DNA of 64,000 bases from Photobacterium sp. TLY01 (lineage in GTDB: Bacteria > Pseudomonadota > Gammaproteobacteria > Enterobacterales > Vibrionaceae): the NCBI RefSeq assembly GCF_021432065.1, contig NZ_CP090364.1, positions 2,742,601-2,806,600 of the forward strand, given 5' to 3'. Position 1 is the stretch's first letter. Each line of letters begins with the position of its first letter. Below are positions 16,301-30,284 of this stretch, one piece after another. The notes beneath the pieces are model-generated. The model worked only from the letters and a program-made list of their open reading frames with translations. It searched no databases and was not told the DNA's origin. The translations under genes and the position numbers were made by a program.

Positions 16301-17868
16301 GTCTGATTTCGCCACCGCCACACCACGATATTTACTCGATCGAGGATCTGGCGCAGCTGATTTACGATCTGAAAAACGCTAACCGCAAGAGCCGCGTCAA
16401 CGTCAAACTGGTTTCTGAAGCCGGTGTCGGCACCATCGCTTCAGGTGTTGCCAAAGCCAAAGCTGATGTGGTCCTGATTGCCGGTTTTGACGGCGGTACC
16501 GGCGCCTCGCCGATTTCCTCGATCCGCCATACGGGTCTGCCGTGGGAACTGGGTCTGGCAGAAACACACCAGACACTGCTGAAAAACGGCCTGCGTAACC
16601 GGATCGTGGTACAAAGTGACGGTCAGATGAAAACGCCACGTGACCTGGCTGTCGCCACCCTGCTGGGTGCGGAAGAATGGGGTGTCGCCACCGCCGCTCT
16701 GGTGGTGGAAGGCTGTATCATGATGCGTAAGTGTCATAAAAACACCTGCCCTGTTGGCATCGCTACACAAAACAAGACCTTGCGTGAACGTTTCGACGGC
16801 CGTGTCGAAGACGTGGTGACCTTCTTCCAGTACATGGCCGAAGGCCTGCGCGAAATCATGGCAGAGCTGGGCTTCCGTACCATCGATGAGATGGTCGGTC
16901 AGTCGCAGCACCTGAAAATCCGCGACAACATCGGTCACTGGAAATACAAAAACCTGGATCTCAGCCCAGTGCTGCACATTGAGCCGGCCCGTGAGGCCGA
17001 CGGTATCTACAACCAGTGCAGCCAGAACCACCATCTGGATGCCGTGCTTGACCGTCAGCTGATTGCTGCGGCTCAGCCTGCACTGGCGCGCGGTGAAGCG
17101 GTCAATGCTGAGTTCCCGATCACCAACATCGATCGCAGCGTTGGCACGATGCTGTCGAACGAGATCTCCAAAGTCTACAAAGATCAGGGCCTGCCGCAAC
17201 CGATGCAGGTGAAGTTCAAAGGCTCTGCCGGCCAGAGCCTGGGCGCTTTCCTGGCCAAAGGCGTGCACTTTGAAGTGGAAGGCGATGCCAATGACTACTG
17301 GGGCAAAGGCCTGTCGGGCGGTCAGTTGGTCCTCTATCCGGATGCCAAGTCCGACTTGATTGCCGAAGATAATATTATTGTCGGTAACGTCTGCTTCTAC
17401 GGTGCCACATCGGGTGAATCTTTCATCCGTGGTAAAGCCGGTGAACGTTTCTGTGTCCGGAACTCAGGTGCCCGTGTGGTGGTTGAAGGGGTCGGCGATC
17501 ACGGCTGCGAATACATGACAGGCGGCGTGGCGATTATTCTCGGTCAGACCGGTCGCAACTTCGCAGCCGGAATGAGCGGCGGTGTAGCGTATGTCTGGGA
17601 TCAGTTCAACGACTTTGAAAGCAAACTCAACCCTGAGCTGGTGGATCTGGATCCGCTGGACAGCGAAGACGTCGCGCTGCTCAAAGACATGCTGACCCGA
17701 CATCAGCAACTGACCGGCAGTACGGTGGCTGAAACCTTCCTCAGTAACTTTGAGGAAAACCTCAAGCACATCGTCAAAGTGATGCCACGCGACTACAAAG
17801 CCGTACTGCAAAAGCGTAAAGCAGCAGAAGCACAGAACAAGGAAGCACTGGAGGTGAGCCATGGGTAA
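13318..17868 (+). CDS. gltB: Glutamate synthase large subunit, first copy
   Basis: Large subunit of NADPH glutamate synthase: releases ammonia from glutamine and transfers it through an internal channel to 2-oxoglutarate. The 1516-residue product has a short propeptide ending at Cys21 (EHDA|CGIGF), which becomes the N-terminal nucleophile. The amidotransferase domain is followed by the central domain, the FMN-binding synthase domain ([23 protein letters not shown]), the 3Fe-4S cysteines in CIMMRKCHKNTCPVG, and the C-terminal beta-helix with repeated glycine motifs (FIRGKAGERF). The start at 13318 is set by AAGGA at 13306-13310. It overlaps gltD by eight bases. It is clearly divergent from the second gltB in this window, so this is not a recent duplication. 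Confidence 0.95.
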   Translation: MTDQVLNGQGLYVPEMEHDACGIGFVAHLKNRKSHQVITQALDMLARMEHRGGQGCDPCSGDGAGILLQKPHEFLLQECQKIGLTLPAFEQYGVGVILFPKDEDKREQCRDILARNAQRLGLSVLGYRVLPTDNSMIGADPLSTEPQFEHAFVTGGSEMPQEELERKLYVLRNYTVRVCLESVTNIGDDFYINAFSSKTLVYKGQLTTEQVPQYFLDLQNPAMVSALALVHSRFSTNTFPRWRLAQPFRYIAHNGEINTVRGNLNWMKAREALLQSDLFSEEELNMLLPICQEGASDSANFDMALELLVLSGRSLPHALMMLIPEAWQENPAMDPKRRAFYQYHANLMEPWDGPASVCFTDGVQVGATLDRNGLRPSRYTVTKDDFLVMASESGVVDIAPENVHFRGRLQPGRIFVADLEQGRIVSDDEVKDSIASAKPYEDWVKNNLLHLSDLPDADYSHTQPEAEKLLHQQQAFGISNEEVNEIILPMAGDGKEPLGSMGADWPLAILSHQSQHLSHYFKQLFAQVTNPPIDPIRERMVMSLNTYLGEDQNLLSEGPSHCQKLELNSPVLSDAELEKLRAIDKPHLQAKTLDIVFKASDEAGKLEQALNHLCQHAEDAVNDSYSILILSDRAVNSQHAHIPAMLAVGAVHHHLIRKGLRAKCDLVVETGDARETHHFATLIGYGANAVNPYIVTETIVSLQQRNKLDKDISADKYFSNFRKAVNGGLLKIFSKMGISTLQSYHGAQIFEALGISKAVVDKYFTGTVSRIQGLTLDDIAKEVLIRHRIGYPLRDIPLQMLDVGGVYQWKQRGEKHLFNPTTISLLQQSTRGKDYNQFKQYCHAVDSQGDHAATLRSQLQFAVDTSRSIPLDQVEPAENILKRFATGAMSFGSISHEAHSTLAVAMNRIGAKSNSGEGGEDPARFEKKENGDWERSAIKQVASGRFGVTSYYLTNADELQIKMAQGAKPGEGGQLPGDKVDDWIGATRHSTPGVGLISPPPHHDIYSIEDLAQLIYDLKNANRKSRVNVKLVSEAGVGTIASGVAKAKADVVLIAGFDGGTGASPISSIRHTGLPWELGLAETHQTLLKNGLRNRIVVQSDGQMKTPRDLAVATLLGAEEWGVATAALVVEGCIMMRKCHKNTCPVGIATQNKTLRERFDGRVEDVVTFFQYMAEGLREIMAELGFRTIDEMVGQSQHLKIRDNIGHWKYKNLDLSPVLHIEPAREADGIYNQCSQNHHLDAVLDRQLIAAAQPALARGEAVNAEFPITNIDRSVGTMLSNEISKVYKDQGLPQPMQVKFKGSAGQSLGAFLAKGVHFEVEGDANDYWGKGLSGGQLVLYPDAKSDLIAEDNIIVGNVCFYGATSGESFIRGKAGERFCVRNSGARVVVEGVGDHGCEYMTGGVAIILGQTGRNFAAGMSGGVAYVWDQFNDFESKLNPELVDLDPLDSEDVALLKDMLTRHQQLTGSTVAETFLSNFEENLKHIVKVMPRDYKAVLQKRKAAEAQNKEALEVSHG

Positions 17869-19333
17869 GGCAACCGGATTTCTCGAGCACGGCCGTGAAC
17901 TGCCGTCAAAAATTGCCCCTGAAGTACGTATTCAGGACAACAAAGAGTTCGTTCTGAATGACGAGTTCGGCAGCAAAATCGGCACACAGGCTTCACGTTG
18001 CATGGATTGTGGCGTGCCTTTCTGTCACAACGGCTGCCCAATCGGCAATATCATCCCTGAGTTTAACGATGCCGTGTACCGCGATAGCTGGGAAGAAGCC
18101 TGGCATATCCTGAGCTCGACCAATAATTTCCCGGAATTCACAGGGCGCGTGTGCCCTGCTCCGTGTGAGAGCTCATGTGTACTGGGGATCAACCAAGATC
18201 CGATCACCATCTGTAACATAGAGAAGACCATTGTTGAAACAGCATACCGTGAAGGCTACGCAAAGCCGAAAACCCCGCGCAGCCGCACAGGCAAAAGCGT
18301 GGCGATTATCGGCTCCGGCCCGTCAGGCCTGGCAGCCGCGGAGCAGCTTAACAGTGCCGGCCATACAGTCACAGTGTACGAGCGCGACGAAAAAATAGGC
18401 GGTCTGCTGCGCTTTGGTATTCCGGATTTCAAACTCAGCATGAGTGTGATTGACCGCAAACTGGATATGATGGCACAGGCGGGGATCAAATTTGTCGTCA
18501 ATGCCCATATTGGTGTGGATATCGATGCCCGCGAATTGCGCAAGCAGCACGATGTGGTCCTGCTGACCGGCGGTTCCACTGTGCCGCGTAACCTGCCGAT
18601 CCCTGGCCGGGAGCTGAAAGGTGTTCATTTTGCAATGGAGTTTCTGAGCCAGAATAACCGCCGCGCCAACAATATGGATCTGAAAACAGCAGAGATCCAT
18701 GCTGCAGGGAAACATGTGGTGGTGATTGGCGGCGGTGATACCGGCTCTGACTGTGTGGGCACCTCGAATCGTCATGGGGCAGCCAGCATTACTCAGGTCG
18801 AAATCATGCCGATGCCGCCTGAGAAGCGTCCGGCGAATCAGCCTTGGCCGGCTTATCCAATGATCATGCGTACCTCTACTTCCCATGAAGAAGGGTGCGA
18901 GCGTCACTGGAATATTCTGACCAAGGAATTTATCGGCAACGACGACGGTCAGGTCACGGCACTGCGTATTGCGGATATCCACTGGAACGAAGCCAAGCCT
19001 GGTGAGCGTCCTGGTTTTGAAGAAGTCCCGGGATCTGAGCGCATCATTCCGTGTGACCTGGCCTTTTTGGCCATGGGTTTTCTGCATCCGGAACCGCAGG
19101 GTGTGCTGGCTCAGCTCAATATTGCTCTGGATGATCGCGGTAATGTCGCTACTCAGGGATTTGCCACCAACCAGCCAGGCGTATTTGCTGCGGGCGATAT
19201 GCGGACCGGCCAGTCACTTGTGGTGCGATGCATCAACGAAGGCCGTGAATGTGCCCGTGAAATTGATGCTTACCTGATGGGTGATTCTAAGTTAGAAGCG
19301 AAAGACCATTCACTTATGCTATCAGAATCCTGA
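17861..19333 (+). CDS. gltD: Glutamate synthase small subunit, first copy
   Basis: FAD- and NADPH-binding small subunit that passes electrons to the large subunit through two 4Fe-4S clusters. The 490-residue protein has N-terminal cluster cysteines in [14 protein letters not shown] and CPAPCESSC, an FAD Rossmann motif ([17 protein letters not shown]), and an NADPH site ([15 protein letters not shown]). A strong GGAGGTGA precedes the ATG at 17861, inside the end of gltB, so translation is coupled. Its length is close to the Bacillus-type small subunit rather than the 470-residue E. coli type, in line with its partner being the less E. coli-like of the two pairs. A terminator follows after about 30 bp. 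Confidence 0.95.
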   Translation: MGKATGFLEHGRELPSKIAPEVRIQDNKEFVLNDEFGSKIGTQASRCMDCGVPFCHNGCPIGNIIPEFNDAVYRDSWEEAWHILSSTNNFPEFTGRVCPAPCESSCVLGINQDPITICNIEKTIVETAYREGYAKPKTPRSRTGKSVAIIGSGPSGLAAAEQLNSAGHTVTVYERDEKIGGLLRFGIPDFKLSMSVIDRKLDMMAQAGIKFVVNAHIGVDIDARELRKQHDVVLLTGGSTVPRNLPIPGRELKGVHFAMEFLSQNNRRANNMDLKTAEIHAAGKHVVVIGGGDTGSDCVGTSNRHGAASITQVEIMPMPPEKRPANQPWPAYPMIMRTSTSHEEGCERHWNILTKEFIGNDDGQVTALRIADIHWNEAKPGERPGFEEVPGSERIIPCDLAFLAMGFLHPEPQGVLAQLNIALDDRGNVATQGFATNQPGVFAAGDMRTGQSLVVRCINEGRECAREIDAYLMGDSKLEAKDHSLMLSES

Positions 19334-19360
19334 TCAACCTTGATTTTATCCTAAAATTTA

Positions 19361-19388
19361 AAGCCAGCTCCCAGGAGCTGGCTTTTTT
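19361..19388 (+). terminator. Intrinsic terminator of the first gltBD operon
   Basis: GCCAGCTC and GAGCTGGC (within 19363-19382) form a stem with a four-base loop, followed by TTTTTT. It lies 30 bp after the gltD stop codon and separates the two glutamate synthase operons. Confidence 0.85.
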
Positions 19389-19549
19389 ATTTAAAATGAA
19401 TCAGTGTTTTATCCTTTTTAACACCGACCTCCTCTGCAAATAAAAATCACTTCCTTTTACAGTAAAAAAGTCTCATTTCTGACACTTTCAATTGTAAACA
19501 AAATATTTCAAAAAAATAATAAACCACTATAAATCATATAGATAAATAG

Positions 19550-19578
19550 TTGACTTTGAATAATCCAGAATTTATGAC
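19550..19578 (+). promoter_or_regulatory. Candidate sigma-70 promoter of the second gltBD operon
   Basis: TTGACT (19550-19555), a 17-bp spacer and TATGAC (19573-19578). Transcription would start near 19585, producing a leader of about 130 nt that includes both hairpins. Confidence 0.45.
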
Positions 19579-19645
19579 CAGAATTAAAGAAAATTTGACC
19601 TTTTTGTAATTTGCCGTTAGTTTGAAAGTCCGCTGGACGCGAGAG

Positions 19646-19708
19646 TGACAATCAGGGAGATTGTCATAATTATGCAGTAACCCTGCTCAATGGAGCAGGC
19701 GCAAGGGA
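19646..19708 (+). promoter_or_regulatory. GGA-loop hairpin, second hairpin and GGA Shine-Dalgarno of gltB2
   Basis: TGACAATC (19646-19653) and GATTGTCA (19659-19666) are perfect arms around the loop AGGGA, an ANGGA motif. A second stem, CCTGCTC (19682-19688) with GAGCAGG (19693-19699), follows, and the Shine-Dalgarno AGGGA is at 19704-19708. The two unpaired GGA motifs are 50 nt apart, still within the range bridged by a CsrA dimer. The design parallels the first gltB leader although the sequences differ. Confidence 0.5.
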
Positions 19709-19716
19709 GAGTTGCA

Positions 19717-25603
<5,887 letters not shown>

Positions 25604-25646
25604 TGCGATAACGGTCTGTTGATGACACTGTCAGCAGACCTGGCCA

Positions 25647-25676
25647 AGCGAGCGGCTCTCCCCCGCTCGCTTTTTT
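25647..25676 (+). terminator. Intrinsic terminator of the second gltBD operon
   Basis: AGCGAGCGG (25647-25655) pairs with CCGCTCGCT (25663-25671) over a seven-base loop, followed by six T residues. It lies 44 bp after the gltD stop. Confidence 0.88.
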
Positions 25677-25791
25677 CTTTCCGTTCCCCTTTGATTCTGT
25701 CGCCTTTTCTTTAAGCTTTCCCACACTGTCCGGCATTGTTACAATCGCATCCAATTACCGTCAGGTTCACTTTAAGAAAGAGATAACATCA

Positions 25792-26493
25792 ATGAAAATC
25801 GGCATTATTGGGGCAATGGAACAGGAAGTCGTGATCCTGAAAAACCAGCTCGACAACTGCACGACCCTGCAAAAAGGTGGCTGCACCTTTTATACCGGCA
25901 CCCTCAAGGGTGCAGACGTGGTCTTGCTTCAGTCCGGTATCGGTAAAGTGGCCGCAGCCGTAGGGACTGCCATTTTGCTGGAAATTTTCGAGCCGGATCT
26001 GGTCGTCAATACAGGTTCAGCCGGTGGCTTTGACAGCAGCCTGAATGTCGGTGATGTGGTTATCTCCACCGAAGTGCGCTATCACGATGCCGATGTTACC
26101 GCCTTTGGTTATGAGATCGGTCAGATGGCGCAGCAGCCGGCAGCTTTCCAGTCTGACGAAAAACTGATGCAGGTTGCAGAGCAAGCTTTGGCTCAACTGG
26201 ATGAAACCACCCACGCAGTGCGCGGCTTGATTTGCACCGGTGATGCCTTCGTGTGCAGCACGGAACAGCAACAGCGTATCCGCACCCATTTCCCTCAGGT
26301 GGTCGCCGTTGAAATGGAAGCCGCCGCCATTGCCCAGGCCTGTCATCAGTTCAAGGTACCTTTTGTGGTCGTGCGTGCGATCTCAGACGTGGCTGATAAA
26401 GAATCGCCGATGAGTTTCGAAGAATTCCTGCCGCTGGCGGCACAAAGTTCTTCCGCCATGGTGGTTCAAATGGCGGCGCTGCTGAACCGCTAA
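25792..26493 (+). CDS. mtnN: 5'-methylthioadenosine/S-adenosylhomocysteine nucleosidase
   Basis: Also called Pfs. Cleaves adenine from methylthioadenosine, S-adenosylhomocysteine and 5'-deoxyadenosine, recycling the activated methyl cycle and feeding autoinducer-2 synthesis through LuxS. The 233-residue protein has Glu12 in MEQEV, the VAVEMEAAA segment with the second catalytic Glu, and SDVAD with the catalytic Asp. Length and motifs match the E. coli enzyme. The stop codon overlaps the next start (TAATG), so translation is coupled to cbiB. In E. coli mtnN lies next to btuF and yadS; here the same neighbours follow with cbiB inserted. Confidence 0.96.
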   Translation: MKIGIIGAMEQEVVILKNQLDNCTTLQKGGCTFYTGTLKGADVVLLQSGIGKVAAAVGTAILLEIFEPDLVVNTGSAGGFDSSLNVGDVVISTEVRYHDADVTAFGYEIGQMAQQPAAFQSDEKLMQVAEQALAQLDETTHAVRGLICTGDAFVCSTEQQQRIRTHFPQVVAVEMEAAAIAQACHQFKVPFVVVRAISDVADKESPMSFEEFLPLAAQSSSAMVVQMAALLNR

Positions 26494-27449
26494 TGAACGA
26501 TTTGCTTGTGCTCCTCAGTCAACATCCAACCCTGCTGGCGATGTGGGGAGCGCTGGCATTACACTGGCTGCTGCCCATTCCGGCCAGTATCCATCCTTTG
26601 CTGATCTGGCAGCAGATTGCCATTGAGCTGGCCGCCAGAGTCAACAAAGCCACAGATACACCGCGCCAGCGGATGTTATCCGGTGCGCTGGCCTGGTCGC
26701 TGATGTGGATGACAATCCTGATCCTCTTGATTGCCTTCTATCAGCTGGTGTGGATCGACAGCCTGTTTCATCTGGTCTTGCTGTGGATCGCGCTCGGCTG
26801 GCGTGACAGCCGCCGCTTCAGCCAGCATTTTATTCAGGCTTACAGCCGGGAAGATAAGGCCAGCTGCAAAGCCCAGCTTTCTGTCGCGCTCAACCGAAAT
26901 ACCGACACGCTCTCACTGCTTGGCCTGGGGAAAGCCTGTGCTGAAACCCAGTTGCTGAGCTATGGCCGCCAGGTGGCTGCCGTGCTGTTCTGGTATGCGG
27001 TGGCAGGCGGTTTTGGTGCCATCCTGTACCGCCTGGCCGTCAGTCTGGCCCGTTGCTGGTCTCCCAGCCGCAAGCAATATCAGTATTTTGGCCTGCCTGC
27101 GATCCGTATTCTGGCTGCACTGGATATTGTCCCCCTGCGTCTGCTCGCCGTGGCTATCAGTGTCGGCAAGAACAGCCGGGACGCTTTTCGCGGTTTGCGT
27201 GAACAAGGTGAGAACTGGCAATTACCCGGACCGGGCTGGCTGCTCACCGCCACCGGCCATAAGCTGCAACTGGCCTTAGGCGGCCCGGCTATCTACGATA
27301 CCACCAAACTGGAGCGCCCACGGCTCGGTGGACGGATTGCCCCCGCAGCCCTGCATTTATCGCAGATTGATCGTCTGCTGCAACAGCGGTTATGGGCCTG
27401 GGTGGCGCTGCAAAGTGTGTGTATGTTTCTGATGGGAAGTCTGTTGTGA
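26493..27449 (+). CDS. CbiB/CobD-type adenosylcobinamide-phosphate synthase-like protein
   Basis: A 318-residue integral membrane protein of the CbiB family, which attaches the aminopropanol or ethanolamine phosphate arm to cobyrate in the late steps of adenosylcobalamin synthesis. Family marks are the N-terminal membrane part ([17 protein letters not shown]), several further hydrophobic segments, the RDIV-like stretch [22 protein letters not shown], and the [17 protein letters not shown] segment. Its start overlaps the mtnN stop and its end overlaps the btuF start, so all three are tightly coupled. No other cobalamin-synthesis genes are present here, which points to cobinamide or cobyrate salvage. 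The family is divergent, so the enzymatic role is inferred from homology and context. Confidence 0.78.
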   Translation: MNDLLVLLSQHPTLLAMWGALALHWLLPIPASIHPLLIWQQIAIELAARVNKATDTPRQRMLSGALAWSLMWMTILILLIAFYQLVWIDSLFHLVLLWIALGWRDSRRFSQHFIQAYSREDKASCKAQLSVALNRNTDTLSLLGLGKACAETQLLSYGRQVAAVLFWYAVAGGFGAILYRLAVSLARCWSPSRKQYQYFGLPAIRILAALDIVPLRLLAVAISVGKNSRDAFRGLREQGENWQLPGPGWLLTATGHKLQLALGGPAIYDTTKLERPRLGGRIAPAALHLSQIDRLLQQRLWAWVALQSVCMFLMGSLL

Positions 27450-28321
27450 ATCTGTGCCGATCGTTCGTTTTTGCCTTGCTGCTCCCTTTGACATTCATCG
27501 TCACTCGAGTATACGCCCAAGAAGCACAGGCCACTGACAGCAAACCCCAGCGTATTATCAGTCTTGCACCGCACACCACTGAGCTGGCCTATGCCGCAGG
27601 TTTAGGCAGCAAACTGATCGCCGCCAGTGATTACAGCGACTACCCACCGCAAGCTCTGGCACTGGAACGGGTCGCGAATTACCGCGGCATCAAGCTGGAA
27701 CGTATCCTGGCCTTGAAACCTGATCTGGTGCTGGCCTGGCAAGGCGGCAACCCGCCCCGAGAAATGGCCAAGCTGGAGCAGTTGGGTATCCGGATCTTTT
27801 ATTCCCACCCCACGACCCTCGAGGCGATTGCGGACAGCTTAGAAACACTCGGCACGTTTGCCGATGATCCGACCACAGCCAATCAGGCCGCTTCGGATTT
27901 CCGTCAAACCATGGCACAGCTGAATCAGCAATACGGACATCAAAAACCGGTACGCTATTTTTATCAGCTGGGTATTTCGCCCCTGATGAGCATGTCCGGC
28001 GATCACTGGCCCAGCCAGATTTTCGCGCTTTGCGGCGGTGAGAATATTTTTGCTGACAGTCCAGTGGCATACCCGCAGGTGTCGAAAGAGCAAGTGATCG
28101 TTCGCCGTCCTGAGGCGATATTCACCACCCATGGCAGTGCTGGTCCCGATGCCAACGCCTTCAATATCTGGTTGCCCTGGCGCGAGCAATTGTCTGCGGT
28201 CCGGGATCAACATTTGTATCAGACCCAGGCAGACTGGCTGAACCGGCCTACCCCCAGAGCCCTGCTGGCCGCGCAAGACATTTGTAAGCAACTTGATGAA
28301 GTGCGCAAAAATCACCCGTAA
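27446..28321 (+). CDS. btuF: Vitamin B12 ABC transporter substrate-binding protein
   Basis: Periplasmic corrinoid-binding protein delivering cobalamin to BtuCD. The 291-residue product starts with GTG at 27446, inside the cbiB stop (GTGA overlap), with GGGAAG six bases upstream. It has a signal peptide ([22 protein letters not shown]). Family motifs are [32 protein letters not shown] and the C-terminal [13 protein letters not shown] segment [16 protein letters not shown] longer upstream in-frame start would hide the signal peptide. btuC and btuD are not in the window. The pairing with cbiB supports a corrinoid uptake and repair role. Confidence 0.9.
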   Translation: MNLCRSFVFALLLPLTFIVTRVYAQEAQATDSKPQRIISLAPHTTELAYAAGLGSKLIAASDYSDYPPQALALERVANYRGIKLERILALKPDLVLAWQGGNPPREMAKLEQLGIRIFYSHPTTLEAIADSLETLGTFADDPTTANQAASDFRQTMAQLNQQYGHQKPVRYFYQLGISPLMSMSGDHWPSQIFALCGGENIFADSPVAYPQVSKEQVIVRRPEAIFTTHGSAGPDANAFNIWLPWREQLSAVRDQHLYQTQADWLNRPTPRALLAAQDICKQLDEVRKNHP

Positions 28322-28358
28322 CAGGATGTGAATAAGCTCACAAACACAAAGTTATCAG

Positions 28359-28386
28359 TTGTGCGCGTTACATTTCACCGTACAAT
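28359..28386 (+). promoter_or_regulatory. Candidate promoter of the TRIC-family gene
   Basis: TTGTGC (28359-28364), 16 bp, then TACAAT (28381-28386), a near-consensus -10. It lies 75 bp before the start codon in the gap after btuF, so the gene may have its own transcript. Confidence 0.45.
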
Positions 28387-28460
28387 CTCAGCGCTTTTTA
28401 CCATGGCATCTTCAATCAAGGTGACGTGGTTTTTAATCACTGGTTGTGTGCAGGAACCCT

Positions 28461-29075
28461 ATGCTGATTTACACGCTTGATATGTTTGGCACCGCTGTAT
28501 TTGCTATTTCCGGCATCTTACTGGCGGGCCGGTTGAGGATGGACCCCTTTGGAGTCGTGGTACTGGCCTGTGTGACAGCCATCGGTGGCGGCACAATCCG
28601 CGATATGGCGCTGGGTGCCACGCCTGTGTTCTGGATCACGGATACCAATTATCTGTGGGTGATTTTTGCAACCTGCCTGCTGGCGATGCTGGCGATTCAG
28701 AATCCCCGTAAAATGCCCTGGTATTTCCTGCCGGTTGCCGATGCCATTGGCCTGGCGGTTTTCGTCGCCATTGGGGTAGAAAAAGCGCTGCGTTTTGGTG
28801 CTTCCCCTATGGTCGCCGTGATCATGGGTGTGATCACAGGTTGTGGCGGCGGCGTGATCCGTGACGTACTGGCCCGTGAAGTCCCGATGGTTTTAAGAAC
28901 CGAAGTGTATGCCACAGCCTGTATTCTGGGCGGTATTGTCCACACAGTGGGACTGCATTTTGGACTGGAAACCGCGGCCGCCAGTTTGTGCGGGATTGCC
29001 ACGACTCTGTCAATCCGGCTGGCGGCCATCCGCTGGCACCTGTCGCTGCCGACTTTCTCGCTGCGAAATAGTTAA
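28461..29075 (+). CDS. TRIC cation channel family (UPF0126, YadS-like) membrane protein
   Basis: A 204-residue inner-membrane protein with about seven hydrophobic segments. Two glycine-rich repeats identify the family: [13 protein letters not shown] (near residue 40) and [16 protein letters not shown] (near residue 125). Prokaryotic relatives are structurally related to trimeric intracellular cation channels; the physiological substrate of YadS-type proteins is not settled. The ATG at 28461 is preferred because AGGA lies six bases upstream; a GTG five codons earlier is less likely. E. coli yadS also lies near btuF. It is convergent with dedA, and the two stop codons are only about 6 bp apart. 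Confidence 0.9.
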   Translation: MLIYTLDMFGTAVFAISGILLAGRLRMDPFGVVVLACVTAIGGGTIRDMALGATPVFWITDTNYLWVIFATCLLAMLAIQNPRKMPWYFLPVADAIGLAVFVAIGVEKALRFGASPMVAVIMGVITGCGGGVIRDVLAREVPMVLRTEVYATACILGGIVHTVGLHFGLETAAASLCGIATTLSIRLAAIRWHLSLPTFSLRNS

Positions 29076-29080
29076 CCGGT

Positions 29081-29677
29081 TTAACTTTTGGGGCGGCGCT
29101 TGCGGATCAATTTCAGCAGCAGCGCCAGCCCTGCAATCACCGCCAGGCTCCATAAAGCATACTGATGGCGCTGGAAAAACAATCCCGCCTGCCCGATCTC
29201 CTCATAAAAATAAGCCGGCCCGTAGCCGAACACCAGCAACCAGATCCCCACCGCCAGGGTGTTGCCAATCAGAAAAAGGGGCCAGGGCATCTGAGCAAGG
29301 CCGCAACCTAAGCAGATGATTTGTTTCATCCCTTCCAGAAAGCGGCTCAGGATCAAACCAATCACCCCATATTTATCAATAAAAGCATGTACTTTGATTA
29401 AGGAGGCTGGCTTTGTCCATCCTCGCCGCTCAACAAACCGGGCCAGCATGGATCCCAGCACATAGCCTGCCGTATTTCCGAACCAGCTGGCCGCTCCCGC
29501 CACCAGCAAGACAGACGGTAAAGACAGCGCACCGCTTGCAGCCAGATAACTGGCCACGATCAACAGGGACTGGCCGGGAGCCGGCACCCCCAGACCTTCA
29601 ATGGCAATCGCCAGTGCCAGCACGATGTAACCATATTGTTCGATCAGTGGCGACAATTCCTGCACCAGCTCCTGCAT
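29081..29677 (-). CDS. DedA family membrane protein
   Basis: A 198-residue member of the DedA/SNARE-associated family of inner-membrane proteins, several of which recycle undecaprenyl phosphate or affect membrane potential and drug tolerance. Typical features are the N-terminal EGLGVPAPGQSLLIVASYLA segment with the conserved Glu and Pro-Gly, the ASWFGNTAGYVLG segment, and the SRFLEGMKQI motif with its conserved Arg. Several hydrophobic spans and a basic C-terminus (IRKRRPKS) fit. The ATG at 29675-29677 has GGAG-type sequence upstream. It is divergent from the VOC operon and convergent with the TRIC gene. The substrate is unknown. Confidence 0.88.
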   Translation of the reverse strand: MQELVQELSPLIEQYGYIVLALAIAIEGLGVPAPGQSLLIVASYLAASGALSLPSVLLVAGAASWFGNTAGYVLGSMLARFVERRGWTKPASLIKVHAFIDKYGVIGLILSRFLEGMKQIICLGCGLAQMPWPLFLIGNTLAVGIWLLVFGYGPAYFYEEIGQAGLFFQRHQYALWSLAVIAGLALLLKLIRKRRPKS

Positions 29678-29764
29678 GAACTTCTCCTGAGAGTGCTTAC
29701 TTTGATGCTATACCCAAACACCCCAGTAAGAAAGTTCCCGCCCCAAGATAAATAAACTAAAAAC

Positions 29765-29815
29765 TTTACTTAATCAGATTTCATACTAATATGTAAACAA
29801 AATGATTTACTAATA
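29765..29815 (+). promoter_or_regulatory. Candidate promoter and direct repeats of the VOC operon
   Basis: TTTACT (29765-29770), 16 bp, TAATAT (29787-29792) form a plausible promoter. The octamer TACTAATA occurs at 29784-29791 and again at 29808-29815, exactly 24 bp apart, overlapping the -10 box and the expected start; this could be an operator. Confidence 0.4.
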
Positions 29816-29842
29816 AAAACACCGCTCAAGCCAGGAGGCACC

Positions 29843-30259
29843 ATGAAACCCTACGTTGAACACGCCAACCTCACCGTTCGTCAGCTGGAAAGCACCATCA
29901 AGTTTTTGCAAACCGCTCTTCCGGAGTTCTCCGTCCGCCATCAGGGGCAGCAACCCACACACCGCTGGTGTCATATCGGTACAGAAGACACCTATCTGGC
30001 GCTGCAGGAAGTGGTGGCACGGGATCAGATTGATCGCACGCCCTACCGGGATCTGGGGATCAACCATATCGGTCTGGTGGTTGACGACGTAATGCAGGTC
30101 CGTGAGCGGCTGCTCAGCGCGGGCTACCGGGAAAATGACATGGAAGCCACTCACCCCTGGCGCCAGCGGATCTACTTTTATGACAGGGACGGTATTGAAT
30201 GGGAGTTCACCCAGTATCTGAGTGACGATCCGTTACAGCGCAATGATTACGCCCTCTAA
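29843..30259 (+). CDS. VOC (glyoxalase/dioxygenase superfamily) protein
   Basis: A 138-residue single-subunit VOC protein with paired beta-alpha-beta-beta-beta modules. The first module starts YVEHANLTV with a putative metal-ligand His, and the second starts GINHIGLVVDDV with another His. The end, IYFYDRDGIEWEFTQYLSDD, contains the usual C-terminal Glu ligand. Glyoxalases, fosfomycin-resistance enzymes, ring-cleaving dioxygenases and binding proteins share this fold, so the reaction cannot be named. AGGAGG precedes the ATG. It is the first gene of a compact operon with a questin-oxidase-like protein 25 bp downstream and a flavodoxin-family protein, suggesting work on an oxygenated or quinone-like small molecule. 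Confidence 0.82.
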   Translation: MKPYVEHANLTVRQLESTIKFLQTALPEFSVRHQGQQPTHRWCHIGTEDTYLALQEVVARDQIDRTPYRDLGINHIGLVVDDVMQVRERLLSAGYRENDMEATHPWRQRIYFYDRDGIEWEFTQYLSDDPLQRNDYAL

Positions 30260-30284
30260 GCCCTTCAGGACAGGAGATCTGAAC

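Larger units (their letters stand above)
19334..19716 (+). other. Intergenic region between the two gltBD operons
   Basis: About 380 bp. After the terminator it is strongly AT-rich up to 19615, then contains two hairpins and the ribosome site of the second gltB. No protein-coding frame was found. Such AT-rich upstream DNA would suit Lrp or IHF, which act on gltBDF in E. coli, but no specific site was identified. Confidence 0.5.
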
